DNA of 24,329 nucleotides from contig DATKWS010000016.1 of assembly GCA_035529435.1 (NCBI GenBank), positions 1 to 24,329 of the forward strand. Reading direction: 5' to 3'. This document shows, one piece after another, positions 13,549-22,676 of this stretch. The notes below the pieces were generated by a model, which worked only from the letters and a program-made list of their open reading frames with translations, was not told the origin of the DNA and ran no database searches. Within the stretch, counting starts at the first letter, position 1. Each line of letters starts with the position of its first letter. Position numbers and translations under genes: made by a program. The DNA is from DATKWS01 sp035529435 (lineage in GTDB: Bacteria; Krumholzibacteriota; Krumholzibacteriia; Krumholzibacteriales; Krumholzibacteriaceae).

Positions 13549-15882
13549 CTAGGGGGTCAGGTCGATTGACAGCGTATCAGGTCCCTCCGCAAGGAACTCG
13601 ACAAAACGCATACCGTGCTCCGGACTGCCGGGAGCCTCAATCGTCAGGGCGTGAATCCCGGGATCGATGGAGGTGAAACGCGCGCACCCCCGTGAATCGG
13701 TGGGTATGCTCACTGCCTGATCGATGCAGACTGCCGCTCCCTGGACCGGCCGTCCAGCCCGTACCACCGCTATTGTCCGCTCGAGCAAGGTCACACCGGC
13801 GCCCCCCGTGTACGTTATGATGGCGGACAGTATCCGTTCCGCCATGAGATGAATGTATCGCGGATTTGCAAGCAGCGGTTCGGTGGATGCCTCACCGATC
13901 CGGCCGGCATGTATTTCGCATGCCGGGCAGCTCGTCTGCTGGAGGAACAGCGCCGCCGATTCGCCGGTGGTGTATTCGGCGCAGGGGGGCAGTTCCATCA
14001 ATGCCGCCCTCAGTGATGCGGCGAGATCGCCGCCCCGTGCACTTCCCGGGTAATGAAGGATGCGGCATCCGTCCTCTCCAGCCGCCGTTCCATGGTGAAT
14101 GCTGATCGCCAGTTCAGCGCGACTGCTGTTGATGCGGTATATGCGTTCCTCAAAGCCGAGTGTTTCCTCACCGGTTCGGGTCAGCGTAACAATCGCTCCC
14201 GCCCTCGTCAGCATATCCCGAACCCGTTTCACCACGTCGAGGTTTATCGACGCGCCGCGCAGTTTCTGCGGACCGAGGCCGGCGTGATCGCTCCCCCCAC
14301 CCGCCGCATCCAGCGCTATCCGCATGCCACCGGTAAGGCCGCGGAAGATCGGCGTGAGTCGGATCGCGTGCGCACCCCCCTCGTCCGCACCACTGGAGTC
14401 GGACGCCGGTCCGATCCTGGCCGGACGGTAACCGTCCGCCGTCACGATAAGGGGGAGGCCGCGCCACGTGTGCGGTATGTGCAGCATCCCCCGGGCATCG
14501 CCCCGAACGGCGTTCCGTGCCGTGGCGATCGCCTGTGGAAAGGGAATGCCGTTTCCGCTGGTATCGTCGATGATCATCACCGGGAGTGACGCGCTCGTGC
14601 ACGCCGTATCGAGGCTGATGGTATCGCGTGCGCCGTTCGCCTCGACGATGAACCGGCCGCCGGCGATATCCTCCGGCGCCTCGAACCGGACGATCCCACT
14701 TCGACATTCATCGTGGAACGATTTCGCGCCGTCGAGGGAGATCGCCGTTACCGGCGTCCCATCAGCGACCGGTTGTCCCACCTCGTCGAGCACCCTGAGG
14801 CGGAATACGGTCGCGCCGCCGATCCCGCTGGTGCAGGGGAGCGGCAGAAGGTACCGTGCGGGCCTGCTGAGAAGGAGGGTGCACGGCAGCGCCGCCGTTC
14901 CCCCCCGCATGCTCCGCACCGCCGCCCGGACGGCATAGGGGCGGTTCGGTGCGTCGGCCTCCATCGCGTACCGAATCGTTCCCGTTTCCGGCTCGAAGTG
15001 CGACGGCACCCGCCGGTTGTCGATCGTGATTGTCGCCGAGGACAGGTCGAGCGGAACGCCGCCTCCCCGTTCCACGGCGAAGACTATTGCCCCCGGTGCA
15101 GTCAACGTATCGCGTGCAGGCTCCAGCCGCTCGATCGACGGCACCCCTCTCGAGAAGTACGATATCAGTCCGAGAACGTAGGACTCCGCCTCCATCCGCT
15201 GCTTTTCGGCAAGCTTGAGCCGCTGCTCGACGATGGGATGCGAAAGGTAGCTCGCCTCCGCGAGGATGGAGGCGCCGGCGAGTGACCGGCGCAGGACGAA
15301 GTAGTTACCCGGTTTGATTTCCGTCTCCACGATGCCGAGGTTCCGTGCGAGATGGAGCCGTACGTCCCCGGCAAGCGCCAGCGAGGCCTCCGGGTCGTCG
15401 CCACGGTAGTATACCTCGATCTTGTTGACCTCGCGGTCGACGGGGAGGTTCGCATTATGGTGAATCGAGATGAAGATTTCCGGCGAGCAGCCGTTGGCCC
15501 TGCGCATGCGACCCTCGAGGTCATCCCGGAGCTCCGACGATCCCTCGGGAAGAAAATCGCGATCGGTCGATCTCGTCAAGGTGACCTCCGCACCCGCTTC
15601 CTTGAGGAGTCCCCACAGATAGAGCGCAACACCGAGGTTCACATCGGCCTCAGTGAGACTGTCCGGTCCGATTGCGCCCTCGAAATAACCGCCGTGACCC
15701 GGATCGATGACGATTCGCCGTCCCGCGAGTACGCCCTGATCGCCGGCCTCCGGTTCCTCACGCAGCTCGGCGTACAGGTCATCGTAGGCGCCGCGCCTCG
15801 GGCCGCACCCCGCGCACACGCCGATCAGCAGGGCGGCCAGCGTGGCGTAAACGGCGATTCTGATGAGAAGTGTCAGTTTCAT
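13549..15882 (-). CDS. N-acetylmuramoyl-L-alanine amidase with a second, degenerate amidase domain
   Basis: The 777-residue precursor has a signal peptide ending in CAGC (Cys26 a possible lipidation site). Amidase_3 domain 1 (about residues 52-245) keeps the expected zinc and catalytic set: DPGHGG (His63), Glu78 in LTEADVNL, SIHHN (His141) and Glu209 in LAEASYLSH. It would cut the amide between muramic acid and the stem peptide. Residues about 250-515 are beta-rich, Ig-like or carboxypeptidase-regulatory-like. A second amidase_3 fold (about 519-692) keeps ISIHH and a Glu in CEIHAG, but DPGHGG reads DAAGGG and the first Glu reads Gly, so two metal ligands are lost. A last beta domain ends the protein. 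MKLTLLIR at 15882 gives the best signal peptide. It is encoded upstream of the TonB-like gene on the same strand. Confidence 0.9.
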   Translation of the reverse strand: MKLTLLIRIAVYATLAALLIGVCAGCGPRRGAYDDLYAELREEPEAGDQGVLAGRRIVIDPGHGGYFEGAIGPDSLTEADVNLGVALYLWGLLKEAGAEVTLTRSTDRDFLPEGSSELRDDLEGRMRRANGCSPEIFISIHHNANLPVDREVNKIEVYYRGDDPEASLALAGDVRLHLARNLGIVETEIKPGNYFVLRRSLAGASILAEASYLSHPIVEQRLKLAEKQRMEAESYVLGLISYFSRGVPSIERLEPARDTLTAPGAIVFAVERGGGVPLDLSSATITIDNRRVPSHFEPETGTIRYAMEADAPNRPYAVRAAVRSMRGGTAALPCTLLLSRPARYLLPLPCTSGIGGATVFRLRVLDEVGQPVADGTPVTAISLDGAKSFHDECRSGIVRFEAPEDIAGGRFIVEANGARDTISLDTACTSASLPVMIIDDTSGNGIPFPQAIATARNAVRGDARGMLHIPHTWRGLPLIVTADGYRPARIGPASDSSGADEGGAHAIRLTPIFRGLTGGMRIALDAAGGGSDHAGLGPQKLRGASINLDVVKRVRDMLTRAGAIVTLTRTGEETLGFEERIYRINSSRAELAISIHHGTAAGEDGCRILHYPGSARGGDLAASLRAALMELPPCAEYTTGESAALFLQQTSCPACEIHAGRIGEASTEPLLANPRYIHLMAERILSAIITYTGGAGVTLLERTIAVVRAGRPVQGAAVCIDQAVSIPTDSRGCARFTSIDPGIHALTIEAPGSPEHGMRFVEFLAEGPDTLSIDLTP

Positions 15883-15903
15883 CGTACCATCATCCCTCAC
15901 TGT

Positions 15904-15932
15904 TATGTACCAGATAGCAGCGGATGCATCAA
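15904..15932 (-). promoter_or_regulatory. Putative promoter of the amidase gene
   Basis: On the minus strand TTGATG (15932-15927), a 17-base spacer ending in TGG and TACATA (15909-15904) form an extended -10 promoter candidate. The predicted start near 15897 leaves a leader of about 15 bases holding GAGGG before ATG 15882. Confidence 0.5.
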
Positions 15933-16041
15933 GATGCAAATTGATGGAAGGGCCGGAGAACGCGTGTGTGGCCATCCCGATTTTCAGGACTCGCGCCGGT
16001 CCGCCGGTGTAAAATAGGAGTGCACTATATTGTGAAAACTA

Positions 16042-16070
16042 TTGACGCTATATACTATATATGGTAGAAG
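16042..16070 (+). promoter_or_regulatory. Putative promoter of selA
   Basis: TTGACG (16042-16047), a 17-base spacer ending in TATGG and TAGAAG (16065-16070) match the extended -10 form seen before rpsF. An overlapping alternative is TTGTGA (16030-16035) with TACTAT (16053-16058), also at 17 bases. The surroundings are an AT-rich divergent intergenic region between the amidase and selA. Confidence 0.4.
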
Positions 16071-16096
16071 ATGGCAAATTGTGTTAAACCTGGATT

Positions 16097-17515
16097 GTGG
16101 GAAAGATGGATATTCATTCTTCTTTAAAGAAGTTACCTTCGGTCGAGAGCGTACTCGAGGATGACAGGATTGCACGGAGGATCACCATCCTATCGAAGGG
16201 CGGTGTAACGAGGATCGTCCGCGAAGCGATCGCCGAATACCGGGATCGGCTCCGCGCCGGCACGCTGCCCGGCGGCGAAGCCGATGCGATCCGGGAGGCG
16301 GTCATCGCGACCGCAGCCGGTGAGCTCGATGCCGTCGAGCACGATGTGCAGCGACGGGTGATCAACGCAACGGGAGTGATACTGCATACCAATCTCGGGC
16401 GTGCCGTTCTGGGCCCCGATGCCGTCTCGGCAATCGAGCGGGCGTCGTCGGGATACATCGATCTCGAAGTTGACATCAAAACGGCGGTGAGGGTCAAAAG
16501 GGAGCGGCGGGTCCGGCGCCTCCTTTCGCTGATCATGGGTGTCGAGGATGCGCTGGTGGTCAACAATAACGCGGCGGCCGTTTTTCTCGCCGTCAACACG
16601 CTGGCGGGCCGCGGCGCCGTGGCGGTATCCCGCGGGGAACTGGTCGAGATCGGCGGCAGCTTCAGGCTTCCCGAGATACTGGCGGGCGCCGCGGAGCGAG
16701 TCGCCGAGGTCGGCACGACGAACCGGACGCACGTGGAGGATTACGAGCGGGCCGTCGACGGGGGGGCTACGCTGCTCCTCAAGGTCCATACGAGTAATTA
16801 CCGCATCATGGGATATACCAGCGAGGTTTCACTCAGGGAACTGGTAGCCGTGGGCAAGGCGCGGGGAGTCCCCGTGATGTACGATCAGGGAAGCGGCGTT
16901 CTCTACCCGCTCGAGAATGCGGGAGTGACGGGTGAGGAGAGCATAGGCGCGCTGCTCGAGAGCGGCGTGGATCTGATATCGTTCAGCGCCGACAAGGCCC
17001 TCGGGGCCACGCAGGGAGGGATACTGCTCGGATCATCCGATCTCATCGGGAAGATGCGCGATAACCATCTGTCGAGAGCACTCCGCGTCGACAAGCTTAC
17101 ACTCGCCGGGCTCGAGCAGGTACTGCTGCATTACTGGAAGGGTGAGCTCGATCGAATTCCCGCGATACAGATGATAATCGCGCCGATTGATTCGATACGT
17201 GAACGAGCCGGACGTTTCGCCGGTTCGATTCACCGTTCGCCGGGCGCCGGTGTACGAACGGTGGACGGCGAGTCTTCCGTAGGCGGGGGAAGCTTTCCGA
17301 TAAATCCCTTGCGGACGGTATTGGTGGAGATTAAGCTTCGTCGGGGATTACCGGAGCGACTGTCCGAGATGCTCAGGGACGGGGATCCGGCGGTGCTGGT
17401 ACGTGTGCGGGGAGATGCCGTGTATATCGACCTGCGATCCGTACCGGAGCACGAGGAGGAGACGCTGCGGGAGCGGTTGGAGAAGGGAATCGCGGAGCTT
17501 CTCGAAAGGGAGTGA
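16097..17515 (+). CDS. selA: L-seryl-tRNA(Sec) selenium transferase
   Basis: The 472-residue PLP enzyme converts Ser-tRNA(Sec) to Sec-tRNA(Sec) using selenophosphate. The typical N-terminus KKLPSVESVL, the RRVINATGVILHTNLGRAVL block (about residues 86-105), VNNNAAAVFLA, VEIGGSFRLPEI, EVGTTNRTHVEDYE and SFSADKALGATQGGILLG with PLP-binding Lys300 all match SelA. The usual DKLLGGPQ reads DKALGATQ, a mild variation around the Lys. GTG 16097 is used; ATG 16106 is in frame, and neither has a strong ribosome binding site. Its stop overlaps GTG 17512 of the next frame. The gene implies selenocysteine use elsewhere; no selB, selD or tRNA-Sec lies in the window. Confidence 0.95.
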   Translation: MGKMDIHSSLKKLPSVESVLEDDRIARRITILSKGGVTRIVREAIAEYRDRLRAGTLPGGEADAIREAVIATAAGELDAVEHDVQRRVINATGVILHTNLGRAVLGPDAVSAIERASSGYIDLEVDIKTAVRVKRERRVRRLLSLIMGVEDALVVNNNAAAVFLAVNTLAGRGAVAVSRGELVEIGGSFRLPEILAGAAERVAEVGTTNRTHVEDYERAVDGGATLLLKVHTSNYRIMGYTSEVSLRELVAVGKARGVPVMYDQGSGVLYPLENAGVTGEESIGALLESGVDLISFSADKALGATQGGILLGSSDLIGKMRDNHLSRALRVDKLTLAGLEQVLLHYWKGELDRIPAIQMIIAPIDSIRERAGRFAGSIHRSPGAGVRTVDGESSVGGGSFPINPLRTVLVEIKLRRGLPERLSEMLRDGDPAVLVRVRGDAVYIDLRSVPEHEEETLRERLEKGIAELLERE

Positions 17516-17520
17516 TCGGT

Positions 17521-19032
17521 ATGGTCGAAGACGAAGATACGGGAAAGAAGGGCGGTGAAACGTGCGATGCCATTGAGGGAGGGTACTCGATATTCCTCGA
17601 TGGGGAGACGATACAATCGTTCATGGAATCGGGTGATTTATCATCCGCCCGCGAGCTCGATCATTTCAAGGAGGTGGAGTCGCAGGTCGAGAAGTGGCTC
17701 AAGGAGGGGGAAGGAGTCTCGCTGCTCGCACTCTCGGCCAATGACAACCGTCTGTCGAGGGACTTCTCGGTGCTGCAGATCGCGCACCTCATGGCCAAGC
17801 ACGGCAAGACCGTGCTGATCGTCGACTGCGATTTCCTCCATCCCGGCCTGAGCGGCCTCATCGAGAAAACGGAGGATTACGGTTTTCTCGATCTCCTGCT
17901 GTACGGAAGCTCGCTGCAGTCGATCTCCCGCTCCACCGGCATCGACGGGGTAAATGTCACCGGTCCCGGTTCGTTTCCCATTTCGAGAACGATACCCTTC
18001 GCCTTGAAGGAGTTCAGCAAGATCGAGTCATTTCTGACCAAGCGCAGCGACGTGGTCATTTACTGTTCGACGCTCTACACCGACGACGGCGCAGTCAATC
18101 CTCTCTGCACGGAGGTCGACGGCATCATTCTGTGCTGCCGGATCGAGGAGATGGAAGAAGGACAGTTGCAGCGAAGCCTCGCCGATCTCGGCTCGAAGGT
18201 GCCTCCCGTCGATATCATCTGTTTCTGCGATCGCGAGCAAGCGCCCGCCGTACCAGCCGGTGCCCGGGGAGCGGAAGGGGTGGCGGAGGCCGCGGACGTT
18301 GAACGGCCCGGGGCGGAGCAGGCCGCCGCAGCGCCCGGCGGTACCGGGCTGGCCGGCGAGGAGGAACGGACGGCGGCGTATATCGAAAGAACCGACGAGA
18401 TCGAAGAATCCGAAGAGGCCCGCACCGGCGGATTGAATATTCCGCGCATCGTGACGATCGTGGTCGCCGTCATCATCATCGGTTTTATCTCCTGGTGGGT
18501 GATCGTCGATCGATCGATCAGGGGCAAGAGTGAGGCGAACAGGAGAACGGAGCTCGTGCAGAAACAGCGGGAAGTCCGTGACCGGGCGGCTGGCGAGCAG
18601 GCGGCGCGGGGAACCACGGCGCCCTCCCCCGTCGATACGGCGGAGGCGACGATCGCTACACCGGGTCTGGTGAAGCCGCCCGGGGAGCAGGAGCCCGAAC
18701 GGAGTGTGGCGGGAGAGGAGACACGCACCGTTGACCGGGATGAGCGGGCGGACACCCTACCCAAGCAGATGGGCGGGGAAACGGGCGCCATATACGCTAT
18801 CCATGTCGCCTCCTTCAAGGACATCGCCCGCGCCGGCAGGGAGAAGGAGTACCTCGAGAAGCGTGGTTACACCGTCTCCATCGTCGCCAAGGAGATCAAG
18901 GGCGAGGAATGGTTACGCATTCTCGTCGGCGAATACGCGACGAGGGAGGAAGCGATGCGTGCACGCGCCGAGTTGATGGATCTTCCCGGTGTCGGGTATG
19001 CTCAGATCATCGAACTCAAGGAACGCAGATAG
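17521..19032 (+). CDS. Membrane protein with degenerate ParA/MinD-like domain and C-terminal SPOR domain
   Basis: The 503-residue protein has four visible parts. Residues about 66-235 look like the ParA/MinD/BY-kinase fold: HLMAKHGKTVLIVDCDFLHPG (abridged; about 90-109) matches the Walker A' region, and SDVVIYCSTLYTDD and VDGIILCCR match later strands. At the Walker A place it reads ALSANDNRLSRDF without GK[ST], so ATP hydrolysis is doubtful. One membrane span follows (about 307-328), then a Glu/Pro/Thr-rich linker. A SPOR domain (about 421-503: YAIHVASFKDIARA, WLRILVGEYATREEA) would bind denuded septal peptidoglycan. ATG 17521 has AAGGGAG eight bases upstream; GTG 17512 overlapping the selA stop is the alternative. 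It lies 35 bases before smc. I do not recognise a named family for the whole protein. Confidence 0.8.
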   Translation: MVEDEDTGKKGGETCDAIEGGYSIFLDGETIQSFMESGDLSSARELDHFKEVESQVEKWLKEGEGVSLLALSANDNRLSRDFSVLQIAHLMAKHGKTVLIVDCDFLHPGLSGLIEKTEDYGFLDLLLYGSSLQSISRSTGIDGVNVTGPGSFPISRTIPFALKEFSKIESFLTKRSDVVIYCSTLYTDDGAVNPLCTEVDGIILCCRIEEMEEGQLQRSLADLGSKVPPVDIICFCDREQAPAVPAGARGAEGVAEAADVERPGAEQAAAAPGGTGLAGEEERTAAYIERTDEIEESEEARTGGLNIPRIVTIVVAVIIIGFISWWVIVDRSIRGKSEANRRTELVQKQREVRDRAAGEQAARGTTAPSPVDTAEATIATPGLVKPPGEQEPERSVAGEETRTVDRDERADTLPKQMGGETGAIYAIHVASFKDIARAGREKEYLEKRGYTVSIVAKEIKGEEWLRILVGEYATREEAMRARAELMDLPGVGYAQIIELKERR

Positions 19033-19067
19033 GCCGTGGTCGTCGTTAATCGTGAAGGGAGAGCCTG

Positions 19068-22000
19068 GTGAGCCTGTCAAAACTGGAAATGATCGGGTTT
19101 AAGTCATTCATGTCCCCGATTGCGATACAATTCAGGGAGGGTATCACGGCGATTCTCGGACCGAACGGTTGCGGCAAGACCAATATCGTCGATGCCGTCA
19201 GGTGGGTGCTCGGTGAACAGAGTCCGCGGCAGCTTCGCAGTAACAAGATGGAGAACGTCATATTCAACGGGACGCAGGTGCACAAACCCACCGGGTATGC
19301 ACAGGTCAACATGACGATCGACAACGTGAGGGGGCGGTTCCCCCTCGATTATTCCGAAATTATGATTTCGCGGAAGGTCTACCGTTCCGGCATCAGCGAA
19401 TACTTCATCAACAAGTCGCCATGCAGGCTGAGGGACATCAAGGAGCTCTTCGCCGACACCGGCACGGGCAGCCACTCCTACGCCGTGATCGAGCAGGAGA
19501 TGATCGATTACGTGCTGAACGATGTCCACGGTGAGCGGCGTCTGATGTTCGAGGAGGCGGCCGGGATTGTGAAGTACCGGATGAAGCGGGAGGAAGCACA
19601 GCGGAAACTCAAGCTTACCGACAGCGATCTCCTGCGTCTGGATGACATCCTCGAGGAACTCGGCACACAGGTGCGATCGTTGCGTTACCAGGTAGGTAAG
19701 GCGAAACGGTACAATACACTGAAGGATCGGATCAGGTCGTGGGAACTCGTACTCATCCGCCGGGATCTCTCCCATATGCTCGTTGAGAGACGTGAGCTGG
19801 AAAAGCAGCTCGCGGCGGCGCATAACAGCTCGCAGCACGAGTGCACATCGCTCGGAGAAACCGAGAAGCGCATCGAGGATGAACGGCTGCAGCTCCTCGC
19901 GATGGAGGACAAGCACCGGGAGCTCCAGGACAGGCGTTACGAGATAAGGCGTACGCTGCAGGAATCGGAGGAGAGGATCATCCAGCTTACCGAACGGCGG
20001 GGAGAGGCCGAGCGCATGATCGATAGGGCCGGACGCGAGATCGAGGAGGCGAGACTGCGCCTCGAGAGGATAGCCGGGCGGGTCGTGGACGTCTCCTCAT
20101 CGTGTGAATCGCTCGAGGGGGAGATCGAACAGAAGCGTTCGGCCATCGTTGCGCTGGAGACGGAGAATGCGGAGGTGCGCGATCGCACCGACGTGCTCGG
20201 GGCCCGTCTCATGGAACTCAAGCAGACGCAGCTCGATTTCCTGCAGGATCAGGTTAGGGCCAAGAGCACGCTGGAGCATTTCGAGACGGTGCTCTCGGAG
20301 ATCGACGGCCATTCCGCCGAGATGCGTGAGAAGATACTCGTCCTGGAGAAAGAGGCAGGCGAGCGGGAATCGGTGAAGGTACTCAAGGAAACGGAACTCG
20401 AAGAGCTGAACGAAAAGCTTGCCGGTGACGAGAAAGAACGTGAACGCATCACGGGATCGACGCGCGCGCTCGATGAAACGCTCGCCGGGCAGGAGCAGCA
20501 GCTTTCGCAGAAACAGGCGGAATATGCCCGCCTGCGGAGCCGGCACGAGCTCCTTTCGAGGATGCGGGAGAACTTCGAGGGATTTCCCTCGGGTGCCCGC
20601 CACGTGCTCGCGAAGGGCGATGCACGGGTCAAGGGTTCGCTCGTCGACCTTCTCACGGTCGACGAGAAGCATCTCCCCGCGCTCGAAGCGGTTCTCGGCG
20701 GTTTACAGGACGGCGTCGTCGTCGAACGCCTCGAAGATGCGATGACGCTCGTGTCGGAGTTGGCCAGCCGGAACCTCGGCAGGGTCCGCCTCTTCGTGCA
20801 GTACCCCGATACGGCCGGTGAGACGCCCGTATATGAATCGTACGCGGGATCACTGGGCCGCCTCAGCGAATTCGTCTCGATCGATGGTGAAGGCTCCTTG
20901 CTCGTCGAGGGCCTCCTCGGCGCGGTGTACGTCTTCGGGACGACGGAGGAGGCATTGCAATTCATGCGAACCGAGCAGGGACGGCGCTGCGACGCCGTCT
21001 CCCTCTCCGGAGTTTACTTCTGCAGGGGGAAAGGGATCTATTTCACCGGTTCGGGAGGGGAAGAGATATCGCTGCTCGGCCGGACTGAGGAGATACACAG
21101 GCTCGCCGAATCCATCGATGCGCTTCAGGACGAGATAGCCCGGATGGAACAGGTCCGTCGAAAAGGGAGGGAGGAGAAGACATCGCTGGTGGCGAAGATG
21201 GAGTGGCTCGAGAAGAGGATCGCCGGGCTGCGCGAGGAATTCGCGGCAAAACGCGACGAGTTCCGGGAGATTGAGCGCGAGCATATCGCCAGGCGGGAGC
21301 AGCGCGCGCATGTGCTTCAATCGCTGGAGGAAATGGAAGAGTCCCGGAGGGATGTATTGTCGAAGCTCGAGGAGAAACGGCTCACCCTTCAGATGCAGCA
21401 GGGCCCGGATGAAATATCGGAGGTCGATGATTGCGAAACGAAACTCGCCGCGGTTCAGCGGAGGCGTGCCGATATCGAGGAGAGCCTGACCGAGATGAAG
21501 ATAGCGCTCGCCTCGCTCAGGGGTGATTTGGAAAAGAAGCGGGAAGAACTCAAGGGTCTGAGCGAGATGGAGACGCAATTCCGCGTCGTCATCGAACAGC
21601 GGGACACTGAAATAGCCGCATCGCGGGAGGAGATGGAGCGGCTCGAGGAAGAGATCGGAACGGAGCGGGGTGTCGTAAAGGAACTGTTGGAAAAGGAACG
21701 GGCGTACCAGGGAGAGCTCGACGCGCTGACCGGTGTTCTCGAGGAAAAACGCGGTGCCGTAGCGCAGATGGAGAAGGATCTCAAGGCCCTGCAGGCGGAG
21801 CGGGAGCGTATCTTCGCCCGCGAGAACGAGCTCAAGCTGAATCTCAACACGATGGAGACCCGGATGAAGGCCCTCATCGAGAAGGGTGCCGAGGTATACG
21901 GCGAAGACCTGCGTTGTTATCTGGACGGTATGGAGATTCCCCTCGACGACGACGAGCTGCAGATAAAAAGGGAGATGCTCGAGAAGGAGAAACAGAAACT

Positions 22001-22673
22001 CGAGAGTCTCGGGCCGGTCAACCTTGCCGCCGTCGATGAACATGAGGAGAAGAAGGATCGCTTCGATTTTCTGCAGTCGCAGAAGGAGGATCTCGTCTCG
22101 GCCAAACGCGAGCTGGAGGAAGCGATCGCGAAGATCAACCTCAGGGCACGCCGGCGCTTTATCGATACGTTCGAATTGGTGCAGGGACATTTCGCCGAGA
22201 CGTTCAAGGTGCTCTTCGAGGGGGGGGAAGCGAATCTATCGCTCAGCAACGGGAGCGATCCACTGGAGGCCGACATCATCATATCGGCCCGTCCCAAGGG
22301 AAAGCGCCTGCAGGACATTTCGCTCCTGTCGGGCGGGGAACGAGCCCTCACCGCGATGGCTCTCCTCTTTGCGCTGTACAAGGCGAAGCCGAGCCCGTTC
22401 TGTATATTCGACGAGATCGACGCACCGCTCGATGATGCCAACGTTACGAGATTCGTCAGGATGCTCAAGAAGTTCCAGAAAGATACGCAGTTCATCATCA
22501 TCACGCACAACAAGCGCACGATGGAAGTGGCGGACTTCCTCTACGGAGTCACGATGGAGGAGAAGGGCGTTTCACGGATCGTATCGGTCGACCTGACCGA
22601 GATCGAACAGGTGCTGAACCGTGAGAAGCCGGCCGTCGAGGCCTACGCAGAATCCACTGTTTCCTCGAACTGA
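19068..22673 (+). CDS. smc: Chromosome segregation protein SMC
   Basis: The 1201-residue ATPase forms the SMC dimer that organises and segregates the chromosome, normally with ScpA and ScpB, which are not in this window. The N-terminal Walker A is GPNGCGKTNI (about residues 31-40). Long coiled coils (about 170-500 and 665-1000) flank a hinge (about 505-660: FPSGARHVLAKGDARVKGS, ALEAVLGGLQDGVVVE). The C-terminal head has the signature LSGGERALTAMALLF near residue 1086 and Walker B FCIFDEIDAPLDD near 1110. Length is normal. GTG 19068 follows GAAGGGAGAG. The stop lies three bases before the ftsY frame, so smc and ftsY are co-transcribed, an arrangement known in many bacteria. Confidence 0.97.
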   Translation: MSLSKLEMIGFKSFMSPIAIQFREGITAILGPNGCGKTNIVDAVRWVLGEQSPRQLRSNKMENVIFNGTQVHKPTGYAQVNMTIDNVRGRFPLDYSEIMISRKVYRSGISEYFINKSPCRLRDIKELFADTGTGSHSYAVIEQEMIDYVLNDVHGERRLMFEEAAGIVKYRMKREEAQRKLKLTDSDLLRLDDILEELGTQVRSLRYQVGKAKRYNTLKDRIRSWELVLIRRDLSHMLVERRELEKQLAAAHNSSQHECTSLGETEKRIEDERLQLLAMEDKHRELQDRRYEIRRTLQESEERIIQLTERRGEAERMIDRAGREIEEARLRLERIAGRVVDVSSSCESLEGEIEQKRSAIVALETENAEVRDRTDVLGARLMELKQTQLDFLQDQVRAKSTLEHFETVLSEIDGHSAEMREKILVLEKEAGERESVKVLKETELEELNEKLAGDEKERERITGSTRALDETLAGQEQQLSQKQAEYARLRSRHELLSRMRENFEGFPSGARHVLAKGDARVKGSLVDLLTVDEKHLPALEAVLGGLQDGVVVERLEDAMTLVSELASRNLGRVRLFVQYPDTAGETPVYESYAGSLGRLSEFVSIDGEGSLLVEGLLGAVYVFGTTEEALQFMRTEQGRRCDAVSLSGVYFCRGKGIYFTGSGGEEISLLGRTEEIHRLAESIDALQDEIARMEQVRRKGREEKTSLVAKMEWLEKRIAGLREEFAAKRDEFREIEREHIARREQRAHVLQSLEEMEESRRDVLSKLEEKRLTLQMQQGPDEISEVDDCETKLAAVQRRRADIEESLTEMKIALASLRGDLEKKREELKGLSEMETQFRVVIEQRDTEIAASREEMERLEEEIGTERGVVKELLEKERAYQGELDALTGVLEEKRGAVAQMEKDLKALQAERERIFARENELKLNLNTMETRMKALIEKGAEVYGEDLRCYLDGMEIPLDDDELQIKREMLEKEKQKLESLGPVNLAAVDEHEEKKDRFDFLQSQKEDLVSAKRELEEAIAKINLRARRRFIDTFELVQGHFAETFKVLFEGGEANLSLSNGSDPLEADIIISARPKGKRLQDISLLSGGERALTAMALLFALYKAKPSPFCIFDEIDAPLDDANVTRFVRMLKKFQKDTQFIIITHNKRTMEVADFLYGVTMEEKGVSRIVSVDLTEIEQVLNREKPAVEAYAESTVSSN

Positions 22674-22676
22674 TCG

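Noticed and set aside
20850..22190. Long minus-strand open frame inside smc
   Set aside because: It is antisense to the SMC hinge and coiled coil; the repetitive Leu/Phe/Arg composition follows from the coiled-coil codons.
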